52,345 bases of DNA from Xenophilus sp. L33 (GTDB lineage Bacteria; Pseudomonadota; Gammaproteobacteria; Burkholderiales; Burkholderiaceae_C). The notes below the pieces were generated by a model that was not told the DNA's origin, did not search any database, and was given only the letters and a program-made list of their open reading frames with translations. Made by a program: the position numbers and the translations under genes. Positions 50,218-52,345 of this stretch are shown piece after piece; within the stretch, counting starts at the first letter, position 1, and each line of letters starts with the position of its first letter. The DNA lies in contig NZ_LMUW01000072.1 of assembly GCF_009765735.1 (NCBI RefSeq), positions 1 through 52,345 of the forward strand. The letters run 5' to 3'.

Positions 50218-51233
50218 TCAACGGTTGGACGCACCGGGCGTTTCCCATCGACGACGCGAGCCGCATCGGAGAGGCGCGGCGTTTCGCCGCGCAGGCGGCC
50301 CACGATCTCGGCCTTCCAGAGCTTCATGCTGGGCGCCTGGCATTGATCGTCACCGAGCTGGGCACCAACCTGCACCGACACGCCCTGCATGGGCGTCTCT
50401 TGATTGCCACGCGGGTGTCGCAGCGCGACATCGAGGTTCTGGCCATCGACGAAGGCCCCGGCATGCCAGACCTGCAACGGTCCATGCAAGACGGTCAGTC
50501 CACCGGCGGCTCGCCCGGCACCGGCCTGGGTGCGATCCGACGGCTGGCGGACGACTTCGACATCCATTCGGCGGTGCCCGACGGTACCGTGTGCGTGGCC
50601 CGGGTGCGCCTGCCGGCCAGCGGGCCCCCGGCACCCACTGCCGCAGCCGCGGTCATCGAGCTCGGCGCCATCATGCTGCCGGCGCCCGGCGAGACGGTTT
50701 GCGGCGACAACTGGGCCGTGAGCCTGGACGGTCCTTCGGTGCGTCTGCTCGTGGCGGACGGTCTCGGCCACGGCCCGGACGCCGCGAAGGCATCAAAGGC
50801 GGCGACCGCGCTGCTCGGTGCAGCGCCTGGCGGCGACCTGCGCGACCTCCTGCAGAAAGTTCACACGCGGCTGCAAACCACCCGCGGGGCGGCCGTCTGT
50901 GCGCTGGCTTTTCAAGGGGGCGACGCACAGGCAAGCTACTGCGGCGCCGGCAACATCGTCGGGCGCGTCATTTCCGGAATCTTCGACAAATCGATCGCGA
51001 CGCAACTCGGCACCGCGGGCCTGCAGATGCGCCGACCCGAACCGGCTTCGATCGAGCTGCCTGCGCATGCGCTTGTGATCCTGCACAGCGATGGCATTGC
51101 CACCCGCTGGAAGCCCGATCGCCTGCTACCAGTCTTGCGCAGCGACCCCAGCCTGGTGGCCGCGGTGTTACTGCGCGACCACACCCGCCACCGCGACGAC
51201 GCCACGGTGGTCGTGGTGCGCCGCAACGATTGA
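50214..51233 (+). CDS. Fused anti-sigma-type HATPase and SpoIIE/RsbX-like PP2C phosphatase
   Basis: A 339-residue two-domain protein. Residues ~10-135 are a second GHKL module (VTELGTNLHRHALHG with Asn52, DEGPGMPDL, GTGLGAIRRLADDF). Residues ~145-339 are a PP2C-like phosphatase: VCGDNWAVSL and VADGLGHGPDAAKAS give metal-binding aspartates, VILHSDGI the later one, and the chain ends DDATVVVVRRN. The ATG at 50214 shares ATGA with the rsbT stop. It would reverse phosphorylation of RsbS or RsbR (the RsbX role), while its own kinase domain may add a second input. Confidence 0.88.
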   Translation: MINGWTHRAFPIDDASRIGEARRFAAQAAHDLGLPELHAGRLALIVTELGTNLHRHALHGRLLIATRVSQRDIEVLAIDEGPGMPDLQRSMQDGQSTGGSPGTGLGAIRRLADDFDIHSAVPDGTVCVARVRLPASGPPAPTAAAAVIELGAIMLPAPGETVCGDNWAVSLDGPSVRLLVADGLGHGPDAAKASKAATALLGAAPGGDLRDLLQKVHTRLQTTRGAAVCALAFQGGDAQASYCGAGNIVGRVISGIFDKSIATQLGTAGLQMRRPEPASIELPAHALVILHSDGIATRWKPDRLLPVLRSDPSLVAAVLLRDHTRHRDDATVVVVRRND

Positions 51234-51237
51234 AGTC

Positions 51238-52113
51238 ATGTCCCACGCACCCGAGCCGGATCTCGATGCCGCAGCCCTGCGCGCCGCACTGGCGAGCAGC
51301 CAACTGGAAGCGAGCGAGCTGCGCTCCGAACTCGAGGAAACCAATCGCGGTGTCGTGGCGCTCTACGCAGAGCTCGACATTCAAGCCGAGCAACTGCGCC
51401 GCGCCACGGAGCTCAAGAGCCGGTTCCTTGCCTACATGAGCTACGAGTTCCGCACGCCGGTCAATGCCATTCGCTCGATCACCCGACTCCTTACCGATCA
51501 CGTGGACGGCCCTTTGACCGCCGAGCAGGAACGCCAGGTCGGCTTCATCGAATCCACCACCGCGGAGTTCGCCGAGATGATCGACGACCTGCTCGACCTG
51601 GCCAAGATCGAGGCTGGCCGCGTCGAAATCTCACCGGCCTGGTTCGAGATGGTGGATCTGTTCTCGGCGCTGCATGGCATGTTTCGCCCGGTCGTGGTCA
51701 ATCCAGCCACGTCGCTCATCTTCGAGGAGCCCCGCGAGCTGCCGCGCATCTTCTCGGACAATCGCAAGTTGTCGCAGATCCTGCGCAACTTCATCTCCAA
51801 CGCACTGAAGTTCACCCCGCAGGGCGAGGTGCGCGTCTCGGCGACTTTGCTTGCCGATGACCATGTCCGCTTCTCGGTCGCGGACACCGGCATCGGCATC
51901 GCGGCAGAGCATCATGCCGCGGTGTTCGATGACTTTTCCCAGGTCGATTCGCCGCTGCAAAAGCGCCTGCGAGGCACCGGGCTGGGGCTGTCCCTGAGCC
52001 AGCAGCTTGCAAAACTGCTGGGCGGCCAAGTGTCCATGCAAAGTGAATTCGGCAAAGGCTCGACCTTTTCGGTCACGCTGCCGATCCGGCTAGGGCGTGT
52101 TAACACTAATTGA
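51238..52113 (+). CDS. Histidine-kinase-like protein with Tyr at the phospho-acceptor site; 3' end supplied by an IS
   Basis: A 291-residue soluble protein. A coiled coil (about residues 10-60) leads to a HisKA-like region reading FLAYMSYEFRTPVNAIRSIT, where Tyr69 stands in place of the usual His of the H box. The HATPase is complete: N box LSQILRNFISNALKFTPQGE, G1 VADTGIGIAAEHHAAVF, F box DDFSQV and G2 RGTGLGLSLSQQLAKL. The gene follows the phosphatase gene by 4 bases. Its last ~7 codons and stop lie within the IS5-family end, but the folded domain is intact. It may act as an ATP-binding partner, not as a phosphotransfer kinase. Confidence 0.85.
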   Translation: MSHAPEPDLDAAALRAALASSQLEASELRSELEETNRGVVALYAELDIQAEQLRRATELKSRFLAYMSYEFRTPVNAIRSITRLLTDHVDGPLTAEQERQVGFIESTTAEFAEMIDDLLDLAKIEAGRVEISPAWFEMVDLFSALHGMFRPVVVNPATSLIFEEPRELPRIFSDNRKLSQILRNFISNALKFTPQGEVRVSATLLADDHVRFSVADTGIGIAAEHHAAVFDDFSQVDSPLQKRLRGTGLGLSLSQQLAKLLGGQVSMQSEFGKGSTFSVTLPIRLGRVNTN

Positions 52114-52345
52114 TCAGACCATGGTCGATGCGAGATACTTCGTGCATGGAGATTTCGCCAAGCCAGTTCGCCCAGATAGAGCACTGCCTGCCACTGCAAA
52201 GAGGCAACGTCAGCCTGTCGAATCTGAGTGTGTTGAATGCAATCCTGTATGTCGCCGAGCACGGCTGCAAGTGGCGCGGGCTGCCAAAGCGGTTCGGCAA
52301 TTGGCACACCATCTACACGCGCATGAACCGGTGGTCCAAGGCTGG
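52094..52345 (+). mobile_element. Left end of an IS5-family insertion sequence (runs off the window)
   Basis: The sequence ggcgtgttaacactaattgatc beginning at 52094 looks like an IS5-family terminal repeat, and a transposase start follows 52 bases later. The four bases before it are CTAG (52090-52093), which fits the YTAR target of several IS5-group elements. The insertion lies in the last codons of the kinase-like gene. The right end is outside the window. Confidence 0.7.
52146..52345 (+). CDS. IS5-family transposase, N-terminal part
   Basis: The first 66 codons (MEISPSQFAQIEHCLPLQRG, LNAILYVAEHGCKWRGLPKR, FGNWHTIYTRMNRWSKA) match the N-terminal DUF4096-type domain of IS5-family transposases, which binds the terminal repeats. 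The catalytic DDE part lies beyond the window edge. In IS427-like members this domain is a separate first frame. Confidence 0.82.
   Translation, partial: MEISPSQFAQIEHCLPLQRGNVSLSNLSVLNAILYVAEHGCKWRGLPKRFGNWHTIYTRMNRWSKA

Overview
The window looks like part of a secondary replicon (megaplasmid or chromid) of a Burkholderiales bacterium, most likely Comamonadaceae such as Variovorax. That assignment is inferred from the high G+C codon use, the OmpC-like 16-strand porin with an SVTLFG N-terminus, the AbiEii and HipBA style accessory genes, and many small proteins of a type I associate with Burkholderiales megaplasmids. No rRNA or tRNA gene was seen.

Layout. (1) Bases 1-52 are the end of an IS21-family element whose second copy lies at 20146-22748 in the same orientation, so 53-20145 sits between direct IS copies. 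This block holds a YeiH-type exporter with a divergent LysR regulator; an AraC regulator divergent from a five-gene catabolic and uptake cluster (quinone oxidoreductase, TauD-like dioxygenase, BKACE, MFS transporter, porin); a tripartite efflux operon (outer-membrane lipoprotein, HlyD adaptor, DUF2955 membrane protein); a K+ channel; two tandem paralogous hypothetical genes; an XRE regulator; and a HipBA module with a near-leaderless promoter. (2) The IS21 element has a frameshifted istA. (3) 22.7-28.9 kb is accessory: an AbiEii-type toxin with a one-base frameshift plus its XRE partner, a truncated HAD gene, a large tyrosine recombinase with low-complexity insertions, and a ParDE-like pair. 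(4) 29.0-34.0 kb is the replication and partition core: parB, four near-palindromic parS-like sites, parA, an iteron-bearing origin region and a Rep initiator, followed by a hexanucleotide tandem array.

(5) 34.2-40.7 kb holds a membrane protein with a GAF-like region, a large HPII-type catalase with two small genes downstream, and a histidine kinase remnant. (6) 40.8-48.1 kb is a mosaic of small hypothetical genes and remnants (SHOCT, H-NS tail, integrase and CheB fragments), two LexA-box-like sites in front of hypothetical genes, two DUF3606 modules (one of them at 36 kb) and a BLUF photoreceptor. (7) 48.6-52.1 kb is an RsbR-RsbS-RsbT stressosome-type operon followed by a fused anti-sigma-kinase/SpoIIE-phosphatase protein and a kinase-like protein with Tyr at the phospho-acceptor His position; its last codons come from an IS5-family insertion that runs off the window.

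Several frame breaks (istA, abiEii, the 41.4 kb gene, rsbR, and two in the SHOCT remnant) can each be repaired by adding one base, in most cases to a short homopolymer. This points either to uncorrected sequence errors or to recent decay.
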